From: Nitrospira japonica | GTDB lineage: Bacteria > Nitrospirota > Thermodesulfovibrionia > UBA6902 | NCBI GenBank assembly: GCA_020723105.1 | Contig: DYJL01000013.1 | Coordinates: 27,677 to 91,676 of the forward strand | DNA length: 64,000 nt | Reading direction: 5' to 3' | Shown here: piece after piece, positions 1-8,609 of the stretch | Position numbering within the stretch: position 1 is the stretch's first letter | Layout: every line of letters begins with the position of its first letter | Notes under the pieces: model-generated | Database searches by the model: none | Told to the model about the DNA's origin: nothing | Seen by the model: the letters and a program-made list of their open reading frames with translations, nothing else | Position numbers and translations under genes: made by a program

Positions 1-4
1 TATT

Positions 5-2782
5 ATGACTGACGATAAAGAAATACAGAAACTTATAGTTGAGTGCTCCTCTGCCTCCCCGGACCCTAAAAGGGCTGAAGCCAACCTGCTCCGATTTATG
101 AAAGACGCACCCGAAAGAGAGCGCTTTCTCCCTTATCTGAAGGAAATCTCAAAACTCTTTGCTGCGAGCCAGTTCCTGGCAAATTATTGCATCTCAAATC
201 CTGACGAACTTTTTGCTGCATTAAAAGAAATTAAAACACCTCTCACTAAAAATTCCCTTCTGGAAAAAGGGGCTGCTGAGCTTGCATTCCATGGAGAGTC
301 AGATACGACAGACGCCGTGAAAAGAACAAGGCTATTCAGGAAGCGCTATCTTCTGAGAGTTACCATGAGAGACCTCAGGGGAGTAACTGATACACTTACC
401 TCAATGGATGAGCTTACATGTCTTGCAGAGGTAATCATTCATTTTGCACTTCTCTATTCTCTGGAAACAAATATCAGAAAATTCGGCAATCCTTCTGATG
501 CAGGCCTTACACTAATCGCACTGGGCAAGCTCGGGGGCGAGGAACTCAATTACAGTTCTGATGTGGACCTTATGGCAGTTTATTCTGAAGAGGGAGAGAC
601 CTCAGGAATTCTCACGTTGTCAGGAGTAAGGATAAACAGAATCAGCAACAGTGAGTTCTATTTTAAAGTAATGGAGCTTTTCAACAGGCTTCTTACTCAA
701 AATACAGAGGACGGAATTGTCTACAGGGTTGATCTCAGGCTCAGGCCCCAGGGAGAAAAAGGCGAGGCGGCCCTTCCGCTAAAATCATATCAGGCATACT
801 ATGAAACATGGGGACGCACCTGGGAACGAATGGCTTTAATAAGGGCCAGGCCTGTAGCCGGCAATATGAGTCTGGGCAAAGCCTTCATGGAAACAGTAGA
901 GCCCTTTGTCTGGAAAAAGACTGCAGATTATTCAGATATTGATGAAATAAAGGCCTTGAAGAAAAAAATAGATTCTGCTTTTTCAAAGGATGATATAAAG
1001 CGAGGCTATGGGGGCATCAGAGAAGCTGAATTTTTTATACAGACCTTTCAGCTTATATATGGGGCCGAATACGAAGGGCTGCGCACTCACAGGCTTTTGA
1101 ATGCGATACAATCGCTGAGGTGGCTCGCCATGGTGCCCCGGGAGGACCTCATTACGCTGTGGGATAACTACCTGTACCTTAGAAAAGTTGAGCATCTCCT
1201 TCAGATGAAAAACGATCTGCAGACACACTCTCTGCCTTCGTCAGAAGAGGACTTAAGGGGTCTTGCGATACAAACAGGCTTTACTTCTGCAAATGATTTT
1301 CTTTCAGACCTCAAGCTGAGAAGGATGAAAATAAGGACTATGTACAATTCCCTGCTTGGCACAGAAGAAGACGTTTATGCCGAGGCGCTTACACTTCTGG
1401 AAGGAGACCTCAATGATGACGAACTTGAAGGCTATCTTTCTTTCAGGGGTTTGAAAAAGCCGTCATCAGGCCTGAATAATCTTATGAGCATAAGGGAACA
1501 GTTCGGCCTTTTCAGAACGCAGCACGAACGCACTGCCATGAGAAAGGTTGTCCCCATGCTTATTGAGAAGGCCTTTAATGCAGAAAGTCCTGACAGGGCG
1601 TTTAGCGGCCTTGAAAGTTTTTTTACTGCGATAGGCATCAAAGAAACATATCTGACAGGATTTATGGAAAGAAGGGAATTGGCCGAAGGCGTCATAAAAA
1701 TACTGTCTCTGAGCACTTATCTTGCAAGAATCTTCCTGAGCAGCCCGAGGTATCTTGATTTACTCCTTGAGGGAAACGTCATAAGAAAGACGTTCAGGAA
1801 AACAGAAGAAGAATTAAGAAGAAGTATAACCGGTAAATATTCTGAATCTGCAATTGTTGAGTATAAAAACACTGAAGAGCTGCGTCTCGGCAGTTTCTAC
1901 CTCATGCGCATTATCAGAGTAAATTATTTAGTCAGGTGTCTGTCGCAGCTTGCAGATGCAGTAATCAGAACAATTGCGTCAGCAGCAGGAGCAGACAGTT
2001 TATCTGTACTTGCAATGGGGAAGCTCGGGGCCAGAGAGATAACTTTCGGTTCCGATCTCGATATCATTTTCATTTCGGAAAAATCCGATGATTTAAAGAC
2101 CGCAGAGAAGATTTTAAAAACACTGACTGCCTATACTGACAAAGGCATAATCTACAATGTGGATACAAGGCTGCGCCCCGACGGTTCAAAAGGAACTCTC
2201 CTGAAGAATATCAGCGGCTACAGGGACTACTATCTGAAACATGCCCATCCGTGGGAGATTCAGGCATTGCTGAAGGCAAGACCGGTTGCAGGTGACAGCA
2301 GACTTGCGCATGCGTTTATGGAAATGGCAAAAGAAATCATCCTGAAGCGGGGCCAGGAACTGCAGAGAGAAAATATAAAGACTATGCGGGGGAAAATTAT
2401 CAGAGAGTTGTCTCACGAATCAGAAGGAATAGATATAAAGCGCGGCCCGGGAGGAATTGAGGACCTGGAATTCTTTGTCCAGGGCCTGCAGCTTCAGCAT
2501 GCAGGAGAGAGCGCCGGCATACTTGTTCAGGATACAGTTTCTGCAACAAGGCGTCTCGCCAAAAAGGGGATTATCAGTTCCGGTGATGCCGGAAAACTGT
2601 TGAAAGCTTATGACTATCTGAGGGCCCTTGAAACTTTCATGCGCTTAAATGAAGAACATGTAATTACAGATGATTCAGAGTTTACAGGACTTGCAGGGAT
2701 ATTTATGGGACACAAAAATAAGGAAGAACTTTTAACCCATCTGAAGGCATTAAGAAAAAATGTTGTGGAGGTAGTGCAATGA
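5..2782 (+). CDS. glnE: Bifunctional glutamine synthetase adenylyltransferase/deadenylylase
   Basis: Encodes a 925-residue GlnE, close to the usual length of about 945. GlnE adds or removes AMP on a tyrosine of glutamine synthetase in response to PII. Two nucleotidyltransferase modules are visible: an N-terminal one with GKLGGEELNYSSDVD near residue 175 and a C-terminal one with GKLGAREITFGSDLD near residue 675, each ending in the metal-binding SDxD. Each is followed by an RLRP motif and a helical domain. The ATG at base 5 is a plausible start, but the frame is open to the window edge, so a longer N-terminus cannot be excluded. The stop overlaps the next gene as ATGA, and glnA follows, which fits a nitrogen-assimilation unit. 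Confidence 0.95.
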   Translation: MTDDKEIQKLIVECSSASPDPKRAEANLLRFMKDAPERERFLPYLKEISKLFAASQFLANYCISNPDELFAALKEIKTPLTKNSLLEKGAAELAFHGESDTTDAVKRTRLFRKRYLLRVTMRDLRGVTDTLTSMDELTCLAEVIIHFALLYSLETNIRKFGNPSDAGLTLIALGKLGGEELNYSSDVDLMAVYSEEGETSGILTLSGVRINRISNSEFYFKVMELFNRLLTQNTEDGIVYRVDLRLRPQGEKGEAALPLKSYQAYYETWGRTWERMALIRARPVAGNMSLGKAFMETVEPFVWKKTADYSDIDEIKALKKKIDSAFSKDDIKRGYGGIREAEFFIQTFQLIYGAEYEGLRTHRLLNAIQSLRWLAMVPREDLITLWDNYLYLRKVEHLLQMKNDLQTHSLPSSEEDLRGLAIQTGFTSANDFLSDLKLRRMKIRTMYNSLLGTEEDVYAEALTLLEGDLNDDELEGYLSFRGLKKPSSGLNNLMSIREQFGLFRTQHERTAMRKVVPMLIEKAFNAESPDRAFSGLESFFTAIGIKETYLTGFMERRELAEGVIKILSLSTYLARIFLSSPRYLDLLLEGNVIRKTFRKTEEELRRSITGKYSESAIVEYKNTEELRLGSFYLMRIIRVNYLVRCLSQLADAVIRTIASAAGADSLSVLAMGKLGAREITFGSDLDIIFISEKSDDLKTAEKILKTLTAYTDKGIIYNVDTRLRPDGSKGTLLKNISGYRDYYLKHAHPWEIQALLKARPVAGDSRLAHAFMEMAKEIILKRGQELQRENIKTMRGKIIRELSHESEGIDIKRGPGGIEDLEFFVQGLQLQHAGESAGILVQDTVSATRRLAKKGIISSGDAGKLLKAYDYLRALETFMRLNEEHVITDDSEFTGLAGIFMGHKNKEELLTHLKALRKNVVEVVQ

Positions 2783-3117
2783 ACATTCTCAAACTGTTGC
2801 CGGTAATATTGAGCCTGCTTCTTATCGGAGCCCATTTTTTCAGGAGCGGCAATATCATTATTGTTTTGTTTGCTGTCATAACCATGCTGCTTTTGCTAAT
2901 TCGTAAACCCTGGGTGGTACGGTTATGCCAGATAATTCTTGTTACAGGCGGGATTGAATGGATAAGAACCATGGTCGTCTTTGTAAAGATGCGTCAGTCT
3001 GTAGGAGCGCCGTGGGAGCGTCTGGCCCTGATCCTTGGAGGCGTGGCAGTATTTACAATCTGTTCGGCGTTTGTTTTCAGATTCAGATCATTGCGGGAAA
3101 GGTATCACATCACATAG
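2779..3117 (+). CDS. Small four-helix membrane protein, unknown function
   Basis: A 112-residue hydrophobic protein with about four membrane segments (near residues 5-20, 26-45, 50-68 and 85-102) and a basic C-terminal tail. Its ATG overlaps the glnE stop by ATGA, so the two are almost certainly translationally coupled. I do not recognise a named family. Its position between glnE and glnA suggests co-expression with nitrogen metabolism genes, but nothing in the protein (no ammonium-channel or PII motif) shows a nitrogen role. Confidence 0.75.
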   Translation: MNILKLLPVILSLLLIGAHFFRSGNIIIVLFAVITMLLLLIRKPWVVRLCQIILVTGGIEWIRTMVVFVKMRQSVGAPWERLALILGGVAVFTICSAFVFRFRSLRERYHIT

Positions 3118-3133
3118 GTTACTAATTGATTCA

Positions 3134-3162
3134 TTGAGGCATCTCATCTCATGATGTATAAT
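3134..3162 (+). promoter_or_regulatory. Sigma-70 type promoter for glnA
   Basis: TTGAGG (-35) and a perfect TATAAT (-10) are separated by exactly 17 bp, just after the stop of the small membrane protein gene and about 75 bp ahead of glnA. This suggests glnA is transcribed on its own as well as from any glnE promoter. Confidence 0.6.
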
Positions 3163-3193
3163 TAATCCATCTTAAGGAAGCAATACAAAGGAA

Positions 3194-3221
3194 CTGGATT
3201 CCGCATCGAATGCGGAATGAC
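3194..3221. repeat. Short palindromic repeat (GGATTCCGC...GCGGAATGAC type)
   Basis: TGGATTCCGCATCGAATGCGGAATGAC is a near-perfect palindrome of ATTCCGCAT and its complement, placed between the glnA promoter and its ribosome binding site. Related palindromes occur in this window inside mnmE (4966-5032) and before emrA (41467-41489), so it looks like a member of a dispersed family. It would form a small hairpin in the glnA 5' leader. Confidence 0.55.
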
Positions 3222-3238
3222 AAACAAAGGAGTCAACC

Positions 3239-4570
3239 ATGAACAAGCCCGGAGACAAAAAAGATGTTTTAGAGCTGGTGGAAAAAAACAATGTGAAATT
3301 CATCAGGCTGTGGTTTACGGATATTCTCGGACAGCTTAAAAGTTTTGCCATTACAAGTGAGGAACTTGAGGACGCCTTTGAGGAGGGGATGGGCTTTGAC
3401 GGCTCTTCAATAAAGGGTTTTGCACGCATTGATGAAAGCGACATGATCGCAAAGCCGGACCCGGCTACTTTCCAGATCGTGCCCTGGAGGCCGAAGGAAC
3501 AGGCAGTGGCGAGGATGTATTGCGATATCCTTAATCCTGACGGCACTCCATATGAAGGGGACCCGCGTTATGCATTAAAAAGGAATCTCGAAAGATTAAA
3601 AGAAAAGGGTTATACACTTTATCTGGGGCCGGAACTGGAATTTTTTTATTTCAAAAATGATAAAGGCACGGAGGTGCTGGATGAGGGAGGATACTTTGAC
3701 CTGACAACTCTGGATGCAGCCAGTGATCAAAGAAGGGAGACCGTGCTTACCCTTGAAACAATGGGAATAAAAGTTGAATACTCACATCACGAAGTTGCGC
3801 CCTCACAGCATGAGATTGACCTGCGTTATGCAGACGCCTTAACAATGGCAGATAATGTCATGACCTACAGAGTAGTCGTTAAAGAGGTTGCGTCAAAATA
3901 TGGCTGTTATGCGACCTTCATGCCAAAACCAATATTTGGCCAGAATGGAAGCGGGATGCATACGCACCAGTCGCTTTTTAAGGGGGACAAGAATGCTTTT
4001 TTTGATGCAAAGGATAAGTTTTATCTCTCTGACATAGCAAAAAAATATATAGCCGGATTATTGAAACATGCGCCTGAAATTACTGCAGTTTGCAATCAAT
4101 GGATAAATTCATACAAGAGGCTGGTTCCGGGATATGAAGCGCCTGTTTATATTGCATGGGCCAGGAGAAACCGCTCTGCGCTTGTAAGAGTGCCTTTGTA
4201 CAAACCAGGCAAGGAAAAGGCAACAAGGATCGAGCTTCGCTCGCCTGACCCGGCATGTAATCCGTATCTTGCCTTCTCTGTAATGCTTGCCGCCGGACTG
4301 GAAGGTATCGAGAAAAACTACGAACTTCCGGAACCTGTTGAGAAGGATATTTATCACCTGAGTGATGAGGAAAAGCTGGAACTTGGAATAAAATCTCTTC
4401 CCGGAAGTTTGATCGAGGCCATAGAGATAGCTGAAAAAAGTGATGTGGTACGCAGGGCCCTCGGCGACCACATATTTAACAATTTCATTGAGAACAAGAA
4501 GATAGAGTGGGACGATTACCGCACAAAGATTCATCCTTATGAACTGGAGCGGTATCTGCCGATATTGTAA
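3239..4570 (+). CDS. glnA: Glutamine synthetase, type I, alpha subgroup
   Basis: Makes glutamine from glutamate, ammonia and ATP as a dodecamer. The 443 residues carry the family signatures: MGFDGSSIKGF near 51, GPELEFF near 130, HHEVAPSQHEID near 183, NGSGMHTHQSL near 236 (ATP/metal site), NSYKRLVPGYEAP near 290 (glutamate flap) and the CNPYLAFS stretch near 340. The short length, without the extra segment of beta enzymes, and Arg63 in GFARIDESDM (equivalent of the feedback-inhibition Arg62 of Bacillus) place it in the alpha subgroup. A tyrosine (Tyr372, in DIYHLSDEE) aligns with the adenylylated position of beta enzymes. The start has AAAGGAG nearby. Finding glnE next door is unusual for an alpha enzyme. 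Confidence 0.97.
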   Translation: MNKPGDKKDVLELVEKNNVKFIRLWFTDILGQLKSFAITSEELEDAFEEGMGFDGSSIKGFARIDESDMIAKPDPATFQIVPWRPKEQAVARMYCDILNPDGTPYEGDPRYALKRNLERLKEKGYTLYLGPELEFFYFKNDKGTEVLDEGGYFDLTTLDAASDQRRETVLTLETMGIKVEYSHHEVAPSQHEIDLRYADALTMADNVMTYRVVVKEVASKYGCYATFMPKPIFGQNGSGMHTHQSLFKGDKNAFFDAKDKFYLSDIAKKYIAGLLKHAPEITAVCNQWINSYKRLVPGYEAPVYIAWARRNRSALVRVPLYKPGKEKATRIELRSPDPACNPYLAFSVMLAAGLEGIEKNYELPEPVEKDIYHLSDEEKLELGIKSLPGSLIEAIEIAEKSDVVRRALGDHIFNNFIENKKIEWDDYRTKIHPYELERYLPIL

Positions 4571-4593
4571 AAAGCAGATCAGACTCCGTCTCA

Positions 4594-4618
4594 TCCTTTA
4601 ATCTTGATAATTAAAGGA
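4594..4618. terminator. Weak hairpin between convergent glnA and mnmE
   Basis: TCCTTTAAT and ATTAAAGGA form a 9-bp stem with a 7-base loop in the 72-bp convergent gap. No T-run follows on either strand, so it is at best a poor or factor-assisted terminator serving both genes. Confidence 0.3.
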
Positions 4619-4642
4619 ACCCTGATATAGCAATACGGTCGA

Positions 4643-6076
4643 CTATTTCCCGATGCAGAAATTGCTGAATATCCTGTTGAGCACATCATCGGGTGTTGTG
4701 ATCCCGATGATTTCGCCAACAGCATCGAGGGCGTCTCTTAATTCAACGGAGAGAAATTCCGGAGAGGTGTTTTTATCAGCCTGGCTGATGAAAGAATCAA
4801 GTGAGGCCCGTGCTTTTTCGAGAGCCCTGACATGTCTGACATTTGTGACAACAGTTGTTGTGCTTTCAGCAGGGCCTTGCAGGGCAGTTTCCGATATTTT
4901 ATTTCTTAGCTCATCGAGGCCGGTTCCTTTTTTGGCGGAAATATTGATGATATTAAAGGCCCTTGCGTCATTCCGGGCTTGACCCGGAATCCGGGTTTTT
5001 TTCTGGTTTCCCGCTTTCGCGGGAAGGACATTCCCAAGGTTTATCTTTTGAGGAAGGTCTGTTTTATTTATAACGAGTATGGTATTTTTCAAATTTGATT
5101 TCTCAATCAGCTCCCGGTCAGTTTTATGGAGCTTTTCACTGCCGTCAAGAATGAGAAGTACCAGGTCCGCATTCTCCATCGCCCGGAGGCTCCTTTTTAC
5201 TCCTTCTTTTTCGGCAACATTTTTAACGTCTCTTATTCCGGCAGTATCCATAATTCTTATCGGCAGCCCGTTTATATTTAAGCACTCCTCAATAACATCT
5301 CTTGTTGTGCCTGGCATTTCAGTCACAATAGCCCTGTCGTGTTCAAGCAGCGCATTGAGCAAAGAGGACTTACCGACATTGGTCCTGCCGATAATTGCGG
5401 TCTTCAGTCCTTCACGGAGTATCATGCCATAACGGGCGCTGTCAATGAGTTTTTGCAGGGACCGGTTTATCTGCAGAGACTTCGTCTTTATATCATTTAA
5501 TGACATGGGGTCTATATCCTCTTCCGGGAAGTCAATGCATGCTTCGACAAGTGCAGTAAGGTTCACAAGTTCTTCCCTGAGGGCTTCTATCTTTTTTGAA
5601 ATCCCGCCTCCGAGCTGTTCAAGTGCGGTTTTTTGACTCTGCTCAGTCAGCGCATTGATAACATCAAGCACAGCTTCAGCCTGTGCGAGGTCCAGCCTGC
5701 CGTTAAGGAAGGCCCTTTGCGTAAATTCCCCGGGGCCAGCCAGCCTTGCGCCTTTACTTGTAACAAGTTCCAGAACCTGCCTGAGAGGAATTATCCCGCC
5801 ATGGCAGTTTATCTCGACTATATCCTCCCTTGTATATGTATCAGGCGCTTTCATCACAGAGACCAGTACTTCGTCTAATATCTCTTTGTTTTTGGGATTA
5901 ATGATGTGACCATAGAGAATTCTGCGGGAAAGAGTTTGTGCGAGCTTCTTTTTCTTTGGCGAGCGAAATATTTTCTCTGCTATCTTTATTGCATTACTGC
6001 CGCTGAGCCTGACAATTCCTATCCCTCCGCATCCGGGAGGTGTTGATATAGCAGCTATCGTGTCTTCTGTATGCAT
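4643..6076 (-). CDS. mnmE: tRNA uridine-5-carboxymethylaminomethyl modification GTPase MnmE
   Basis: With MnmG it modifies U34 of certain tRNAs. The 477 residues show the N-terminal tetrahydrofolate-binding domain (GGIGIVRLSG near 16), a G domain with GRTNVGKSS near 229, DTAGI, NKTD, and the diagnostic C-terminal FCIGK. The usual length is about 455. The excess is explained by residues of roughly 349-371, between the G4 and G5 motifs, which are encoded by an inserted palindromic repeat rather than by family sequence. The gene ends the rpmH-yidD-yidC-mnmE unit, 33 bp after yidC. Confidence 0.95.
   Translation of the reverse strand: MHTEDTIAAISTPPGCGGIGIVRLSGSNAIKIAEKIFRSPKKKKLAQTLSRRILYGHIINPKNKEILDEVLVSVMKAPDTYTREDIVEINCHGGIIPLRQVLELVTSKGARLAGPGEFTQRAFLNGRLDLAQAEAVLDVINALTEQSQKTALEQLGGGISKKIEALREELVNLTALVEACIDFPEEDIDPMSLNDIKTKSLQINRSLQKLIDSARYGMILREGLKTAIIGRTNVGKSSLLNALLEHDRAIVTEMPGTTRDVIEECLNINGLPIRIMDTAGIRDVKNVAEKEGVKRSLRAMENADLVLLILDGSEKLHKTDRELIEKSNLKNTILVINKTDLPQKINLGNVLPAKAGNQKKTRIPGQARNDARAFNIINISAKKGTGLDELRNKISETALQGPAESTTTVVTNVRHVRALEKARASLDSFISQADKNTSPEFLSVELRDALDAVGEIIGITTPDDVLNRIFSNFCIGK
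4966..5032. repeat. Palindromic repeat inserted in frame within mnmE
   Basis: Two adjacent palindromes, ATTCCGGGCTTGACCCGGAAT and TTCCCGCTTTCGCGGGAA, make a 67-bp element within the mnmE coding sequence. Read on the minus strand it encodes LPAKAGN followed by RIPGQARND, peptides typical of such intergenic repeats, and it keeps the frame open. It falls between the G4 and G5 loops of the GTPase domain, a place that tolerates extra residues. Confidence 0.75.
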
Positions 6077-6109
6077 GACCTTCAGATTTTGTATCCGACT
6101 GTGAAATAG

Positions 6110-7639
6110 TTACGCTTCTTTTTTATTCACATAATACTGCTGAATAATTCCGAGGATATTGTTAATGAGCCAGTATAAAACCAGGCCGGAGGGGAAGGTA
6201 AGAAACATAAAAGTAAATATAATCGGCATAAACATCATTATCTTTGCCTGTGCCGGGTCCATGGTTGTAGGAGTCATCTTTTGCTGTATCACCATGGTAG
6301 CTCCCATAACAATAGGGAGAACATAATAAGGATCTTTTGCGGCGAGGTCTGTTATCCATAATGCAAATGGCGCGCCCCGCAGTTCAATGGCTTTATTGAG
6401 GACATTATAAAGAGCAATAAAAACCGGTATCTGCAGGAGCATGGGCAGGCATCCGCCTACAGGGTTTACCTTGTGCTTCTTATAAAGCGCCATCATTTCC
6501 TGCTGCATCTTTTGCGGGTCCTTTGAATATTTTTCTTTTATCTCAGCCATCAGGGGCTGGATTTTCTGCATCTTCTTCATGGACTGCTGGCTTTTGTTGA
6601 GAATGGGAATAAAGGGGATTCTGACGACTATAGTTACAAGGATAATGGCCCATCCGTAATTGCCCAGAAACTTGTAAAAGAATTTCAGCACCCAGAACAG
6701 GGGCATTGCAACGACAGTAAACCATCCGAAGTCAACTATATGTTCGAGTCCCTTGTTTAAGTTTTTAAGCCTGTCATACTCCTTGGGGCCTGCGTAAAAG
6801 ATGAAATCCTGTCTGGGCTGCTTTACGTTGAAAGCAATCTCAGCGGAAGCGCCTTCTTTCCAGACAGTGGCCCCTTCGGCTGGAGTCAGGGGCATAAGAG
6901 CAGCAGTAAAGTATTTGTCTTCCTGTGCAATCCAGAAGATATTGCCTGAAAAATTCATTTTTTCTTTCAGTTTTTCATCAAACTCTTTTCTGTCTGATTC
7001 AATCAGCAGGACCGGTCCGTTATGATCACTCTGCTGTTTATCATAAACACCAAAGTCCGTTCCAACCGGCAGAACGTATGATGGCGTATTAACTGTTTCT
7101 ATTGAGAGATCAACTTTGAAGTCGTTATTGTAAAAAATAAACTTTTTTCTGAGGGACATTGCACCGTTGCTGTAGGTAAAAATCAGTTCTGCCTGAGCCT
7201 TTTCTTTAGACAGGGTAATATGTTGGGCGCTGGCTTCATAAATTGCTTTTAGCGGCAGGCTGCGGTTTTCCCCTTCAAGAACTATCCCCAGTGAAGGTAT
7301 AGTGCCTGGGGCTTTTAAAAGGAACACTGGCATTTTGTTGTGGTCCTTGTAAGTTTTCAGCTCCCATGATTTGACAATGGCCCCTTCGGTGGAAAATACA
7401 GCTTTATACAGGTCTGTCTCAACTATAATATCGTTTGCAGTGGTTTCTTTTGTCTCTGGAAGACCTGAAGGAGAAGGGGTGCGAGGCTGAATGGGTTCTT
7501 CCGGAGCTGCGGCAACGGTCTCTATCGGAGCTTTTTTAGAAGGCGCTGGCTTCTGCGGAAAAATTTTCTGTTGCAGAAAGGACCAGCCCAACAATATGAC
7601 AAGCGATAATATAACTGCTAAAAGTGTACGTTTTTCCAT
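6110..7639 (-). CDS. yidC: Membrane protein insertase YidC
   Basis: Inserts membrane proteins into the inner membrane, alone or with SecYEG. The 509 residues start with a membrane anchor (LLAVILSLVILLGWSF), then a proline-rich linker, a large periplasmic beta domain (roughly residues 60-310) and the conserved five-helix core with FFYKFLGNYGWAIILVTIVVR, a KMQKIQPLMAEIKEKY cytoplasmic hairpin and NPVGGCLPMLLQIPVFIALY. The long periplasmic domain is of the Gram-negative type. It lies 17 bp downstream of yidD and upstream of mnmE, the classical order except that jag is absent. Confidence 0.96.
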   Translation of the reverse strand: MEKRTLLAVILSLVILLGWSFLQQKIFPQKPAPSKKAPIETVAAAPEEPIQPRTPSPSGLPETKETTANDIIVETDLYKAVFSTEGAIVKSWELKTYKDHNKMPVFLLKAPGTIPSLGIVLEGENRSLPLKAIYEASAQHITLSKEKAQAELIFTYSNGAMSLRKKFIFYNNDFKVDLSIETVNTPSYVLPVGTDFGVYDKQQSDHNGPVLLIESDRKEFDEKLKEKMNFSGNIFWIAQEDKYFTAALMPLTPAEGATVWKEGASAEIAFNVKQPRQDFIFYAGPKEYDRLKNLNKGLEHIVDFGWFTVVAMPLFWVLKFFYKFLGNYGWAIILVTIVVRIPFIPILNKSQQSMKKMQKIQPLMAEIKEKYSKDPQKMQQEMMALYKKHKVNPVGGCLPMLLQIPVFIALYNVLNKAIELRGAPFALWITDLAAKDPYYVLPIVMGATMVIQQKMTPTTMDPAQAKIMMFMPIIFTFMFLTFPSGLVLYWLINNILGIIQQYYVNKKEA

Positions 7640-7656
7640 AATTGTTCTTTAAAAAA

Positions 7657-7884
7657 CTAAAAGGAATTGTCCAGACGCTCTACAGGGTCATATCCACCGG
7701 GATGCAGAGGATGGCATTTCATAATTCGTTTAACAGTAAGCCACAGCCCCTTCAATAAACCATATTTATTTATTGCCTCTATGCCGTAGCTGGAGCATGA
7801 TGGATAGAATCTGCAGGAATGCGGCAGGAAGGGTGAAATATATTTCTTGTAATTTTTTATTAAAAAAATTGCTGATGATTTCAT
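7657..7884 (-). CDS. yidD: Membrane protein insertion efficiency factor YidD
   Basis: A 75-residue basic, membrane-associated protein that assists YidC. It carries the family signature [20 protein letters not shown], followed by YG...AI and [17 protein letters not shown], with the conserved cysteines. Its ATG overlaps the rpmH stop as TAATG, so rnpA, which normally lies between rpmH and yidD, is absent here. Confidence 0.95.
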   Translation of the reverse strand: MKSSAIFLIKNYKKYISPFLPHSCRFYPSCSSYGIEAINKYGLLKGLWLTVKRIMKCHPLHPGGYDPVERLDNSF

Positions 7885-8021
7885 TATACAGACAATTTTT
7901 TCCTGCCCTTGGCGCGCCTTCTCTTAATTACATTCCGGCCGCCAGTTGTACTCATTCTTATAAGAAAGCCGTGAGTTCTTTTCCGCTTTTTCTTATGAGG
8001 ACGAAAGGTTGTATATGTCAT
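7884..8021 (-). CDS. rpmH: 50S ribosomal protein L34
   Basis: A 45-residue, strongly basic protein that starts [19 protein letters not shown] and continues [20 protein letters not shown], the L34 signature of the large ribosomal subunit. AAGGAG lies 5 bases before the ATG. The stop TAA shares a base with the yidD ATG. It is the first gene of a unit running rpmH-yidD-yidC-mnmE. Confidence 0.96.
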   Translation of the reverse strand: MTYTTFRPHKKKRKRTHGFLIRMSTTGGRNVIKRRRAKGRKKLSV

Positions 8022-8087
8022 AGTATCTCCTTCTCAGAATAACAGGGAGCTTCAAACAGAAATGAGCCCCGAATTTTAAGAAAAGAT

Positions 8088-8116
8088 ATTTTAACCATAC
8101 CGTACAAAAAAATCAA
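8088..8116 (-). promoter_or_regulatory. Sigma-70 type promoter for the rpmH operon
   Basis: On the minus strand TTGATT and TAAAAT are 17 bp apart, about 65 bp upstream of the rpmH start. The 145-bp gap from 8022 to 8166 holds no gene. It separates this operon from the preceding dgkA operon on the same strand. Confidence 0.5.
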
Positions 8117-8166
8117 TGAATGCCTTTGTGTAAATTTTTTGTCAGCATTGATTGATATGAGAAATT

Positions 8167-8607
8167 CTATTTTAAATTCTTGAAGAAGTGCCGGTAATAT
8201 ACGAGGCTTGATAATATCATTGCTCCGCCAAAACCCATATATATTACAGAAAGATACGGCTTTGGGACTGGCGAATGCCTCAGTGCTGTCCCCATGGTAA
8301 TCATAACAACTATGGTCAGATAACTCTTCCAGGGCTGAAAGGCAAAAATACAGACCTTCCCTTTTTTTGAGAGAATACGGTTAGTATTTTTGTAAACCAG
8401 CTTCATGAAGCCAAAATAATGTATCAGGAACGCCAGAATAGCGCCCGCGGTTGCCAGCCATATAATATTTTTCTGGCCGGCCTCAGACAACCAGTGAATT
8501 GCGAGCCTGCAGAGCATTATTCCTACAATGCTCCACAATATCCCGGAAAGGAAGATGAGTAATCTTTTATCAACTGCAGGGTCGAATTTTTTTATTGTAT
8601 GTTGCAT
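8167..8607 (-). CDS. Conserved-looking four-helix membrane protein
   Basis: A 146-residue protein with about four membrane segments (near residues 16-36, 50-70, 96-112 and 120-138) linked by short basic loops. No family recognised. It starts 2 bp after the stop of the dgkA/PAP2 gene and is the last gene of the phoH-pgpH-ybeY-dgkA operon, so a cell-envelope role is possible but not shown by the sequence. Confidence 0.75.
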   Translation of the reverse strand: MQHTIKKFDPAVDKRLLIFLSGILWSIVGIMLCRLAIHWLSEAGQKNIIWLATAGAILAFLIHYFGFMKLVYKNTNRILSKKGKVCIFAFQPWKSYLTIVVMITMGTALRHSPVPKPYLSVIYMGFGGAMILSSLVYYRHFFKNLK

Positions 8608-8609
8608 AG

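Noticed and set aside
983..2835. Several ORFs of 73-94 codons on the minus strand opposite glnE
   Set aside because: They are antisense shadows of a clearly coding gene, with no ribosome binding sites and no protein-like composition.
4109..4594. 161-codon minus-strand ORF opposite glnA
   Set aside because: It covers the highly conserved glnA C-terminal half in the wrong strand and shows no domain of its own.
4594..4618. Strong bidirectional terminator between glnA and mnmE
   Set aside because: The stem is AT-rich and lacks a T-run on both sides, so only a weak call was kept.
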